DNA of 64,000 nt from Chamaecyparis obtusa (taxonomy: Eukaryota; Streptophyta; Pinopsida; Cupressales; Cupressaceae). The translations under genes were made by a program, and so were the position numbers. Each line of letters opens with the position of its first letter. Position 1 is the stretch's first letter. Below the pieces are notes generated by a model. That model had not been told where the DNA came from and did not search any database. It saw only the letters and a program-made list of their open reading frames with translations. Below are positions 45,301 to 54,523 of the stretch, piece by piece. The stretch is taken from positions 1,196,001 through 1,260,000 of the forward strand of contig BSBK01005649.1 in NCBI GenBank assembly GCA_027943335.1, written 5' to 3'.

Positions 45301-45722
45301 CAAGATAACTTCTAACATTCTCTAGATGTAAAACTTCATTTGGTACGGATGATAAAGCTAACCTAGGATCATCTTCCAAGGGTTCTATTGGTTCCCTTTT
45401 CATCTTAGGTCTATTTTTATCTCTGACATTGTGAATTAAAGAAACATCCATGATTTCCTCTAATTCCTTTACTGATTTAAAGATCTGCCAAGTAAAATAC
45501 CTTGATTTCATGATTTAGGGCTTCCATAGATTCGACACAAAATTCTTCTCCAAATCCTTGCAAAATGCTTCCAATCACTGCTCTTTGATCTCCTTAACAC
45601 TTGAATTTTCTTTAATGATCAAATAATACTGATCATGACCTTTTATTAATTCAATCTCTCTTAGATCTAATATCACATTCAATTCTTTTGCCGCTTCTTT
45701 CCAAAAAGTTGATTATGCTAAC
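42356..45722 (-). pseudogene. Element F ORF2: large protein of unknown function
   Basis: Minus-strand reading frame of roughly 1,100 codons with two frameshifts (about 45150 and 43250) and about eight stops. The longest clean parts are 45096-44134 (320 aa) and 43863-43288 (191 aa). Part 1 (45660-45200) has WKEAAKELNVILDLREI and SLIHNVRDK. Part 2 has a compact, partly hydrophobic core (RFSSLITYMFFHLLRRFPY) and many conserved-looking Trp/Arg/Glu. Part 3 (44110-43290) is basic then acidic. Part 4 (43168-42356) is coiled-coil-like. No RT, integrase, protease or RNase H motif seen. Its place, after gag and before multiple polypurine tracts, is that of the env-like ORF of Sireviruses, but I see no signal peptide or clear membrane anchor. 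I do not recognise it. Confidence 0.6.
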
Positions 45723-45895
45723 CTGCAAAACTTAAAACTTCTTGCGATCTCACAAAACATAATATTTTTCTTTGCACTCTTAACCATAGCATTAGAACAT
45801 CATATAATACCTTGCATTAACTGCGCAAGACTCAATTCATCATATATCTACTTCTACACTAATCTAAGTTCCTATTGTACTGTAATTTTCATAAA

Positions 45896-46310
45896 TTAAG
45901 TACTTTGAGATGGGTCAGGTAAAGATTCATTCTTACCTTTTAATACTTCACCTTCCTGATTACCTTCAATGTTGAATATGTCTCCTTGATCTATGCTTTT
46001 GATAAACTTCACTTCATTTGAATTACTACAACATCCTTTCTGATTGTTACTTGCATCTTCATTTCTTCTTGCATGACTTCTAGGGTTAGGATTGGTATGA
46101 AAAAATCTATTGTTCATTCTGCAAAACTTTGCTGTGTGTCCAATCTTGTTGCATATCTGAGAAACTATTCCATTGTTCCCATATCTTGGTCCAGGATGAC
46201 TGATATGTGATCTGCAATTTCTAGCAATGTGTCCAACCTTGTTGCATCTATAACATATTACTCCATTTCTTCTGTTCACATCTTCAGTAGGTTTCTTATC
46301 TGCATTGTTA
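45896..46310 (-). pseudogene. Element F gag, 3' part (zinc knuckles)
   Basis: Downstream part of F's gag, left of the E insertion. Contains a full CCHC knuckle CYRCNKVGHIARNC and a second with one Cys lost (SQICNKIGHTAKFC), followed by an Asn/Arg-rich tail ending at TGA/TAA about 45896. Joined to the 5' part it gives about four zinc knuckles in all, many for a copia Gag. A likely RNA-binding protein. Confidence 0.75.
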
Positions 46311-46315
46311 GTATT

Positions 46316-47170
46316 TGATGAAGGGTGCTCCCCTTAATACCACAAACACATAACAGAAATAGAGAAACAACAACAATAATATGCAAGAACAGAAAATTGG
46401 CTTCTTATTATCTCCACAAATGTGAAATTACAAACTTTCAGGATTACAATATGCAAAGCCACATGGGCATTCCCTTACAATATTATGTAGGAAAAATCCT
46501 TGAATCAATACCCAGATCTACTACCTAGAACTGCCCTAGACAACACTATAGGCCTTCTTTATATAGGCAATTTCCACCGCCCGAGAAGGTTCCAAAAATT
46601 TAGCCCTAAGGGTCGACCCAACTTCGAATTATTTTATTTTTCAATTTATCACATCAAAGTCAGCTCAAAATAACTTTTGAAACCCAAACAAAATTTTTGA
46701 AGGAAAGTTATTTTCCACCATTTCAGGTGGCCTGACTTCCAGAGACCATAAGTCATCACCAGTTGACGCGATTGACTATTATAACCCCATTTCAGAAACA
46801 CTACGAAGCACTCTACAGGCTTGACTTGCGCAAAGCACCCGTCACCCAATTTCTCAACCTCATCCGGGGCCCTCTAAAGCCTTCAAAACTGAGTTCAAAG
46901 TTTCTGTACCCTGCTGCCAATACTAAAAATCTTCAATATCTTCAAAACTAGACCTGATCTAGCCATGAAACGTTGCTGGTAGGCTGATATGACCGAGATG
47001 AACCTCCACATGTAAAATCAGAACATTCCGAGATTGTAAGGCCAACTTACTAAAAATAGCAAGTTTCCATAAATAGCAGCTCTACACAAGATAGCCCTTA
47101 TTGAATACAAAAATAGAAATATTTTTGGGTGATGCAAGATTGCCCTTACACCCAGGATGCTCCTGCATCA
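46316..47170 (-). repeat. Element E 3' LTR
   Basis: 855 bp; minus-strand start TGATGCAGGAGCATCC, end CCCTTCATCA. Confidence 0.9.
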
Positions 47171-47293
47171 GACACCAGGGGTAATTTGAGAAGTGACCCT
47201 GTCACGACTCAGGTGTGCAGAGAAAAACCAAGATGGTTAACCTCCTCCTTTGTTAACCAAGTGCTAAAACTGGTTGTTCTATAACTTTTTGTT
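47171..47293 (-). other. Element E 3' leader and deletion junction
   Basis: Between the truncated pol and the 3' LTR, with a 7 bp inverted repeat GTTAACC/GGTTAAC around 47237-47266 at the deletion point. The last 20 bp before the LTR (ACCCCTGGTGTC on the minus strand) matches the same place in element B (TTACCCCAAGTGTC). No classical polypurine tract. Confidence 0.7.
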
Positions 47294-48391
47294 TCAACAA
47301 TTGAAAACTCTTTTCTGCCCATTAGTCCACTTAAACTCTTTTCTATCCCCTCTCATTGTTTCAGTCAAGGGTCCACAAATACTGCTAAAATTTCTGATAA
47401 ATTTTCTGTAAAAGCTAGCTAGACCATGAAAAGATCTTACCTCAGTAGCACTCCTTGGAGTAGGCCATTCAAGGATAGCCTGTACCTTCTTTGGGTCCAT
47501 TTTTAGACCTTCTACTGAAACTACAAATCCTAAATACACTAACTCTTTCTTCACAAAACTGCACTTCTTCAAATTAATCGACAGTTTCTCATCTCTTAGC
47601 TTCTGAAACACCATACGAATATGCATCATATGCTCCTCCAATGTATTGCTAAAGATCAAAATATCATCTAGGTAAACAATGACAAACTTACCTAGAAATT
47701 CCTTCAGAACCTCATTCATGAGCCGCATGAAAGTGCTTGGTGCATTGGTTAGCCCAAAAGGCATGACTAACCACTCATATAGTCCTTCCTTTGTCTTGAA
47801 GGTAGTCTTCCATTCATCTCCTTCTCTGATCCGAATCTGGTGATATCCACTCTTCAGATCTATCTTTGAGAAATACACAGCTCCACTCAAATAGTCCATA
47901 ATATCATCCATTCGTGGCAATGAAAACCTATACTTGATTGTGATCTTGTTTATTGCTCTGGAATCTGTACACATCCTCCATTCTCCATTCTTCTTTAGTG
48001 CTAATACCGCTGGTATAGCACAGGGACTCAGACTCTCTTGAATCAACCCCTTCTGCAATAACTCGTGTACTTGTCTGTTCAACTCTTCACTTTCTGCTGG
48101 TGTCATTCTGTGTGCTGCCTTGTTTGGCAAACTGGCTCCTGGAATCAAATCCATCTGATGACTGATCTTCCTTATCAGTGGTAATCCATTAGGTACATTA
48201 TCAGATACAATATCCTGAAACTCATTCAACAAATCTGCAACCTCTACAGGTACATCCTCTACTTCCTCTTTACCAGCTTTTGGAATTAAAGAAAAACACA
48301 CATGCTCATGCCTCATACCATCTAAGAATTTTCTTCCATCAACAAAAGTTATTCTTGCATTACCACATACCTTTTCTTCAGTCTCCTTCAA
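47294..48391 (-). pseudogene. Element E reverse transcriptase, truncated in RNase H
   Basis: 365 codons without a stop. After VCFSLIPKAG and DLIPGASLPNKAAHRMTP come all RT motifs: [48 protein letters not shown], and catalytic [13 protein letters not shown]. The thumb/connection has [18 protein letters not shown] 1-base insertion near 47308 shifts the frame just before QLLKQKV; the true frame runs on to VLAL and stops at about 47265, where RNase H should begin. RNase H, integrase and chromodomain are gone. The RT fold itself could be complete, so this is the best-kept pol fragment in the window. Confidence 0.9.
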
Positions 48392-48406
48392 TGGCTTTAG
48401 CTTATG

Positions 48407-48760
48407 TCACACTCCATCCTTTGTCAGGGAAAAGGTATTCACACGACCATTGTGTACAACACATCTGTAAAACTGCCACGGTCTACCCAACAACATATGA
48501 CATGCATCCATAGATATTATATCACATAGTACCTCATCTTGGTACCCGCCGATCTTGAACTTTATTAGGCACTGTTCACTGACCATGACCTTGTGGTCAT
48601 CTTGCACCCAGGCAATGCGATATGGATGTGAGTGTTTCTGTCTCTTGAGCTTCAACTTTGTCACCATCTCTTCTAACACCAAATTGTCAGTGCTTCCACT
48701 ATCGATAATCACATCACAACATTTACCTTCACACTTGCATCTAGTGTGAAACAAGCTCCT
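48407..48760 (-). pseudogene. Element E protease
   Basis: 115-codon frame with retropepsin active site VIIDSGSTDNLVLEEM and end motif HMLLGRPWQF. Continues after one stop (about 48405) into RT in a single gag-pol-like arrangement. Cuts Gag-Pol in intact relatives. Confidence 0.85.
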
Positions 48761-48879
48761 CCTTTGTTCAGGTTCATTCTCACCACTCAGCAGGACTCTT
48801 CTGTTAATTAGTGTTTCTCCTCTTTCAGCATCTTCATAATTTGATGATCTTGCATCTTCATCTACATGTGCAACTCTGG

Positions 48880-49919
48880 CTTGGCTTTCATTTCTCCTGT
48901 CTGTTTTGCCTTGGTGCTGAGGACATTCAAATGCCCTATGACCTTCTTCTCCATAGTGAAAACATGTTCCATGGAAGCTTCCTCTTCCAGATCCTTGTCC
49001 TCTTCCTCTTCCTCTCTGATCTCTATTATTCTGATCTTAGAAATGATTGGAATTGTTTCCTCTCTGATTCTAGCTGCTACTGGCCTCATCCTTCTTTTTC
49101 GGATCTTCATTTTGGCCACCATATTACCGTCCACCAGATCTTCCACCACGACCTCTTCCATTTTGTCTGCTCTCAAACTTCTTGTTCAGCTTTTCCTCTA
49201 CTTTTAGGGCAAATTGGTATGCCTCCTCAATACTGTTCATTCGAACTAGATTCAACTCCTCCTGAATACTTGGCCTTAACCCATTAAGGTATCGGGCAAC
49301 TTTCTCCTTATCAGCTTCCGCATGGCCTGTTCTGATGAGGAGTCGATAGAACTCCTTTGTATACTCCTGAACAGATCTTCCTGCTTGCTTCAAACTTTGC
49401 ATTTTCTTTAGTAGGTCAAGCTCATAATCAACATGAATGAACTGTCGCTTCAATTTATCCACCATCCGATCCCATCTTGTGATTTTATCTTTCCCTCTTC
49501 TATTTCGCTCCAATTGAATCTCTTGCCACCAGATCTTCGCATGACCTTTCAGTCTGGCCTTCGCAAAGTTGACCCTATCAGGATCCTCAACATCTTCATA
49601 CTCAAAATATTCCTCACATTCATTGATCCAGTCGATCAATTCCTCTGGGTTAAGATTTTCAGAAAATGTAGGAACCTTAATCTTAGGTCTTTTCCCAATC
49701 TTGGAAATCACCCGAAAAAGTCTTTCTTCCTCCTAATTCACAACTTCAGCTTCTGCTTCTTGATATTCTTCTTCGACTTCATCCTCGCTTTTGTCTCTGA
49801 CATTAAGATTCATTCCTCTGTGAATCTCTTCTTGCAATGCTTGCACTTGTCTCTGCAGCTCTCTAACCTCAGGTGTCACAGCACCAGCTCTTCCACCACA
49901 TTCTCTTCGTGGAGGCATT
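48880..49919 (-). pseudogene. Element E gag
   Basis: Starts MPPRRECGGRAGAV (ATG at 49917-49919). A short coiled coil (VRELQRQVQALQEEI) precedes one TAG at about 49734. A 195-codon open part follows with the Retrotrans_gag domain: ELIDWINECEEYFEYEDVE, AKIWWQEIQLER, KKMQSLKQAGRSVQEYTKEFYRLLIRTGH, VARYLNGLRPSIQEEL, then an Arg/Gly-rich tail. The zinc knuckle CFHYGEEGHRAFEC (second Cys is Tyr) lies at about 48925-48966 and is read in a shifted frame. Far better preserved than B's gag. It would form the particle shell. Confidence 0.85.
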
Positions 49920-50005
49920 TTCGTGATGCGCATTGAAACCCTAACCACGGTCTTGGTGCAAACTGCCTCACAGTCGGCAATCTGTTTACACACTCAAGAA
50001 CTCCT

Positions 50006-50017
50006 GCTTTGATACCA
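50006..50017 (-). promoter_or_regulatory. Element E primer-binding site (tRNA-iMet type)
   Basis: The minus strand reads TGGTATCAAAGC, 11 of 12 to TGGTATCAGAGC, 2 bp after the LTR. Confidence 0.9.
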
Positions 50018-50019
50018 CT

Positions 50020-50872
50020 TGATGAAGGGTGCTCCCCTTAATACCACAAACACATAATAGAAATAGATAAACAACAACAATAATATGCAAGAACAAAAAA
50101 TTGGCTTCTTATTATCTCCACAAATGTGAAATTACAAACTTTCAAAATTACAATATGCAAAGCCACATGGGCATTCCCTTACAATATTATGTAGGAAAAA
50201 TCCTCGAATCAATACCCAGATCTACTACCCAGAACTGCCCTAGACAACACTACGGGCCTTCTTTATATAGGCAATTTCCACCGCCCGAGAAGGTTCCAAA
50301 AATTTAGCCCTAAGGGCCGACCCAACTTAGAATTATTTTATTTTTCAATTTATCACATCAAATTCGGCTCAAAATAACTTTTGAAACCCGAACAAAAATT
50401 TTGAAGGAAAATTATTTTCCGCCATTTCAGGTGGCCTGACTTCCAGAGACCATAAGTCATCACCAGTTGACCCGATTGACTATTATAACCCCATTTCAGA
50501 AATGCCACGAAGCGCTCTACAGGCTTGATCTATGCAAAGCGCTCATCACCCAATTTTTCAACCTCATCTGGGGCCTCTAAAGCCTTCAAAACTGAGTTTA
50601 AAGTTTCTGTACCCTGCTGCCAATATCGAAAATCTTCAATATCTTCAAAACTAGACCTAATCTAGCTATGAAACGTTGCTGGTAGGCTAATATGACTGAG
50701 ATGAATCCCACATGTAAAATCAGAACATTTCAAGATCGTAAGGCCAACTTACTAAAAATAGCAAGTTTCCATAAATAGCATCTTTGCACAAGATAGCCCT
50801 TATTGAATACAAAAATAAAAATATTTTTGGGTGATGCAAGATTGCCCTTACACCTAGGATGCTCCTGCATCA
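50020..50872 (-). repeat. Element E 5' LTR
   Basis: 853 bp. TATA box on the minus strand (CTATATAAAG, around 50262-50271). Confidence 0.9.
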
Positions 50873-50877
50873 GTATT

Positions 50878-51740
50878 CCTAAACATTCTACTACTATTAT
50901 TATTCTCAATAAATTTAGGTTTCCTGCATTCAATAGCTCTATGTCCAAAACTATGACAATTATAACAATAACCATTAAGAGGTTTGAATTGCTTACCTGT
51001 GCAATCTCTCTTCATATGACCAATAGTATTACAAGATAAATATCTACCTTTGAATTCTCTTTGCATACCTTTGGGTGATTCCTCTTGCTTAGGTGATTCT
51101 TCTTCCTTAGGTGTATCTTCAGATTTGTTAATCTCATCAGACTTCTTCTCATCTATGCTTTCAGATATTTTCAAATCTGGTTCCTTGCTTTCTTCATTTG
51201 CTTTAAAAGTGTTGAATCCAAGATCAGTCTTATCATAGAATGGTTTTTGATAAGATATTTGTTCATCAATTTTCTCACTAGTTGAATATAGCCTTTCAAG
51301 TTTTTGTTTAGATTGAGTCAGTTCACCTTTCACAATTGCATTGTATTTCTCAAGTTCAACATACTGCAAATTGACTTTCTCAAGTTCAGATGTTACTTTA
51401 CCAAGTTTAGATTTTAGTCCTTCATTTTTAGTCTTTAGACTTTCATTCTCAGATTTTAGATTTGCTTCATTCTTGCCATTTCCATCTTTCAAACTAAGCT
51501 TCAGATTTTCTATCTTCAGTTCATGCTTAGGGATCTCATTTTCTTTTTCTAAATTGTCATCACAATCTTCAATGAAAACTTCAGATTCCTTTTTAGATTT
51601 CAGATCTTCCAACTTGTTTTTCAGTTTTTCAATGAGGTTCTTTGCATCATCATATTTTCTTTTCAGAGTATCTCTTTCATCAGTAAGCATATCAATCTGT
51701 TCAAGAGCTTCTTCAAGATTCTTCTAAAGTTGATCCATAT
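50878..51740 (-). pseudogene. Element F gag, 5' part (coiled coil and zinc knuckles)
   Basis: Starts about 60 bp after the primer site (MDQL*KNLEEALEQIDM) and runs 278 codons open from 51690 to the E insertion. The N-terminal 140 residues are coiled coil (repeated Leu/Glu/Lys heptads). Then comes YQKPFYDKTDLGF, the TGLGY-type motif of copia Gags, an acidic PKQEESPK repeat, and the knuckles LSCNTIGHMKRDC (first Cys lost) and CYNCHSFGHRAIEC (complete). The usual N-terminal UBN2 capsid domain is missing. Cut at 50873 by element E within about 10 residues of the next knuckle block. Confidence 0.8.
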
Positions 51741-51801
51741 CCATAGGTATCTTACTCAAGCTGCTAGGCTTTCCTTGAATGATTCTTTTTCGAGTAACTA
51801 A

Positions 51802-51813
51802 GCTCTGATACCA
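51802..51813 (-). promoter_or_regulatory. Element F primer-binding site (tRNA-iMet type)
   Basis: The minus strand reads TGGTATCAGAGC, an exact match to the usual tRNA-Met primer site, 2 bp inside the 5' LTR. Confidence 0.9.
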
Positions 51814-51815
51814 AT

Positions 51816-52846
51816 TGTTAGAAATAGGGAATACTGAGAGAGGGGGGGGGGGGGGTGAATCAGTATTCTACAAACTTTTACTTTTTCCCAATTATGGATA
51901 TAACAAATTATCTTAACACATGCATAACATAAGAAGCTAAACAACATGCATAACAATAAAATTAAAGAACTCATAACACATTATTTGTTTTCGAGGAAAC
52001 CCTAGCCAAGAGAAAACCCCGGTGGGGATGGTACCCACAAAGATCCACTAATCAAAAGTATCCTATTAAGGATGTTGACCCTGTTAGGAGTCTATTACAT
52101 GCATATAGTGTCTCATTCCTGATTAAGGGACTATAGGCCTTGTTAGAAGCCTCAACCATGTTAGGAGTTGGTAGTACAAAAAGTGATTACCAGATGAGCC
52201 CACTGCCCAAACAAGTAATGTACAATATTTCCTAATTACAAAACTAGGTCAAGTTACATAACCTTATACTACTTGCATCAATATCTCTTCACTGCTCTTT
52301 CACTATTGCTATTACATACATTCGTTCCTTCATTATTTCCTTCTTACAATTTACAATTACATTTATACAAGTTATTAAGATTAATAACTTTCCAGTCGAC
52401 TATCATATTAAAAAATAACTTTATCCAAGGGTTAACATCTAGGATGTCATCCCTTTATATTGTTAAGTCATTATTTTGATAAACAAAATAATCCCTTAAC
52501 TCTTTATCAATTCTATCTTCATATTCTGTCTTGTCGGCATAACACTATCTTTTGAAAAATTGTCATAACTTCTTCCGTACATGCTGTACTGACTTGCACT
52601 CTGAGATGAGTCTTCAATAGTCACCATAGAGTCTATGTTCAAGTGCACAAGCACTGAACTTACTTCAGTCAACATCGCAAACAAAAACTATCTTCAGGTT
52701 CACTAGTAAAAACACACTGTCTCATACTTAGACAATTTCGCATGGCGCTCTGACATAATAGCTCTCTGACCTGTGTGATTTTCATGTAGATCATATGTTT
52801 CCATAATGAAAACATATATGTAACCAACTCAACTAAATTGCCAATA
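51816..52846 (-). repeat. Element F 5' LTR
   Basis: 1031 bp, paired with 41063-42082. Same G-run, same internal phrases; length differs by small indels. Confidence 0.9.
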
Positions 52847-52851
52847 GATCC

Positions 52852-53035
52852 TACTGGTCTAGTATATGAAAGAGGAAAAACCTCTTCAAGTGGAAAAAAG
52901 TCAAAACATGAGATTTTTTTATTATTAATGCCTTCCATTAACCATGCCTTAGGATATGTTCATATCACAAGATTTTATTTTGTGCATCAAAAAGGACTTT
53001 TTCAAGGAGCACATCAAGATTGTTACATGCTATGA
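52852..53035 (+). pseudogene. Element G gag-like protein, 3' part
   Basis: After removal of F and one GATCC copy, the frame continues SDP|TGLVYERGK, the expected TGLGY-type motif, then a Lys/Ser-rich stretch and FYFVHQKGLFQGAHQDC, which looks like a degraded zinc knuckle. TGA at 53033-53035. This confirms F sits inside G. Confidence 0.6.
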
Positions 53036-53305
53036 CAAGCCTTTATCACCTCATAGTGAAACCTTTTCAAAACTTTCTTTTGTATGCACATATAATCAAT
53101 AATGTCTTGTCACCATAGAAAATTTGAATAAGGTAATTCTTGACTAATATATTAGATATTATGCCAAATCAAGTATACATGATATAATATGTCAATCATA
53201 TCATAGTGTGTCAAAGATGTATGTATCAGATAAACCATGCATCCTATATACTTGTATACTTATCAATTTCAAAGTATGTCAATAAAAAATCAAATATCTC
53301 TTTAC
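53036..53305. other. Junction region between elements G and C/H
   Basis: AT-rich; no gene seen. It should hold the end of G and possibly the outer edge of H's 3' LTR, which I could not place. Confidence 0.35.
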
Positions 53306-53310
53306 TGTGG

Positions 53311-54419
53311 TGATGCAATGGCATCCTGGCTTATTGCTCGGTGCCTAAAGATTCTGGTAGTCTTGGTAATTGTCTGGTGGAGGTGGGTTACTTGGCTGGT
53401 GATTTTGGTAGAAGACTGGAGTTTCTCGATCTTGGCGGTGATCCTTAGTTGGAAGGTCTGGTGGATCTCGATGGATGTTGGTCACTCAGTGACTTGGTGT
53501 TTTGTTGCTTGGTGCTTAGTGCTCGGTTATCGACGGGGCCTTGATGTTTATGTCTATTGCTTAGTTGCTGAACTGGCTCGGTCACTGGAGGACTCAGTCG
53601 CTGAAGGAAGCTCGGTCATGGAAGGAGACTCGACATTTTTGGTGCTCGGTAATGCTTGTGGATCTCGGTTGTTATGTTTGCTTGGTATATTTCCTAGTAC
53701 TCGGTAGTTTGGATTATCGATAGTTGTTCTTGATGAATCAGCTTGGTTGACTGGTGCATTTAATTTGGGTCTCATTCTTGTAGTTATGGATTGACCATTG
53801 TACATGTGGGGACCTAGATCTGGCGTGTTGCATTCTCCTATGTGGATCTAGGGGCTGACATGGATAATTTAATTATTGTAAGGCTGTTTGATAGCCGACT
53901 TGTATTGCATTTAATGTTTGTTTGTAGTAGAGACTGACTTGGCTTGGAGAATTAATTGTTTCATCCAGCCAACTTGTGGCTGATGATTAGTATTTAAGAG
54001 GATGTTTGGGTAGTTGTTTAGGGGGAGAGGTAGAGATCTAGAAACCAGATTAGATCTGGATAGAAGGTAGGAGAGTTAGTAGCTTGAGAGCTTAGGAACA
54101 AGAGGATTGCTTGGTGGCTTGCGAGCACAAGTTTAGATCTTTCTTGGAGTGCCTACTAGTGTCATGTTGTGTTGCAGACCTGGGCTAGCTGAGAGAGGTG
54201 TTGGATCTTGCATGGTCTTGTAGAACTGTTTCTTGCATTGTAATTGGCCGTAACTGGGAAGGCCTTACAACCTGACACACTGCATGTAATTAGTTAGTTG
54301 ATGAATAAAGATATCTATTTTCTTTCAGATCTTATTTGGGGCTGTGTTATTCTACTGTGTTGGTGTTGGCTGCAAGTTTGGATAGTCCTTAATTGGATCA
54401 TCCATCCTTGACTGCATCA
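53311..54419 (+). repeat. Element C 5' LTR
   Basis: 1109 bp. TATA-like TATTTAAGAGG at 53991 and AATAAA at 54304, about 310 bp apart, mark a plausible promoter and poly(A) signal. Confidence 0.9.
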
Positions 54420-54421
54420 GG

Positions 54422-54433
54422 TGGTATCAGAGT
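54422..54433 (+). promoter_or_regulatory. Element C primer-binding site (tRNA-iMet type)
   Basis: TGGTATCAGAGT, 11 of 12 to the tRNA-Met site, 2 bp after the LTR. Confidence 0.9.
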
Positions 54434-54523
54434 GAGAGTTGATCTTGTGGAGAAAAGGTTGACCTAGCAAGGTTGATCTTGCAAAGTTGATCTTGTTGGT
54501 GAAGAGATTGTGCATAATTTGAG

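Larger units (their letters stand above)
46316..50872 (-). mobile_element. Element E: chromovirus with internal deletion, nested in F
   Basis: LTRs 46316-47170 and 50020-50872, about 97% identical by eye over 335 bp, with identical target duplications GTATT at 46311-46315 and 50873-50877. Coding order on the minus strand is gag, PR, RT, then a break at the beginning of RNase H and a jump to the 3' LTR leader. It is the youngest full insertion here. Its LTR family equals element D. Confidence 0.95.
41063..52846 (-). mobile_element. Element F: pol-less, Sirevirus-like copia element carrying nested E
   Basis: LTRs 41063-42082 and 51816-52846 (minus-strand ends TGTTGG...CTAACA; the right copy's outer base pair is mutated, CA to TA on the plus strand). 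Target duplication GATCC at 41058-41062 and 52847-52851. The tRNA-Met primer site and two polypurine tracts are in the right places. Without E it is about 7.2 kb. It encodes a coiled-coil/CCHC gag and a large unknown ORF2. I find no protease, integrase, RT or RNase H. LTR identity by eye is about 93% over 250 bp. Confidence 0.9.

Noticed and set aside
48811..49287. Open plus-strand frames across 48811-49936
   Set aside because: They are antisense shadows of element E's gag, which has clear domain motifs on the minus strand.
40450..54433. Endogenous pararetrovirus (Caulimoviridae), because of tRNA-Met primer sites
   Set aside because: Elements B, C, E and F have paired LTRs, C, E and F have exact 5 bp target duplications, and the coding modules present are retrotransposon-type. 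No movement protein or viral coat motif seen.
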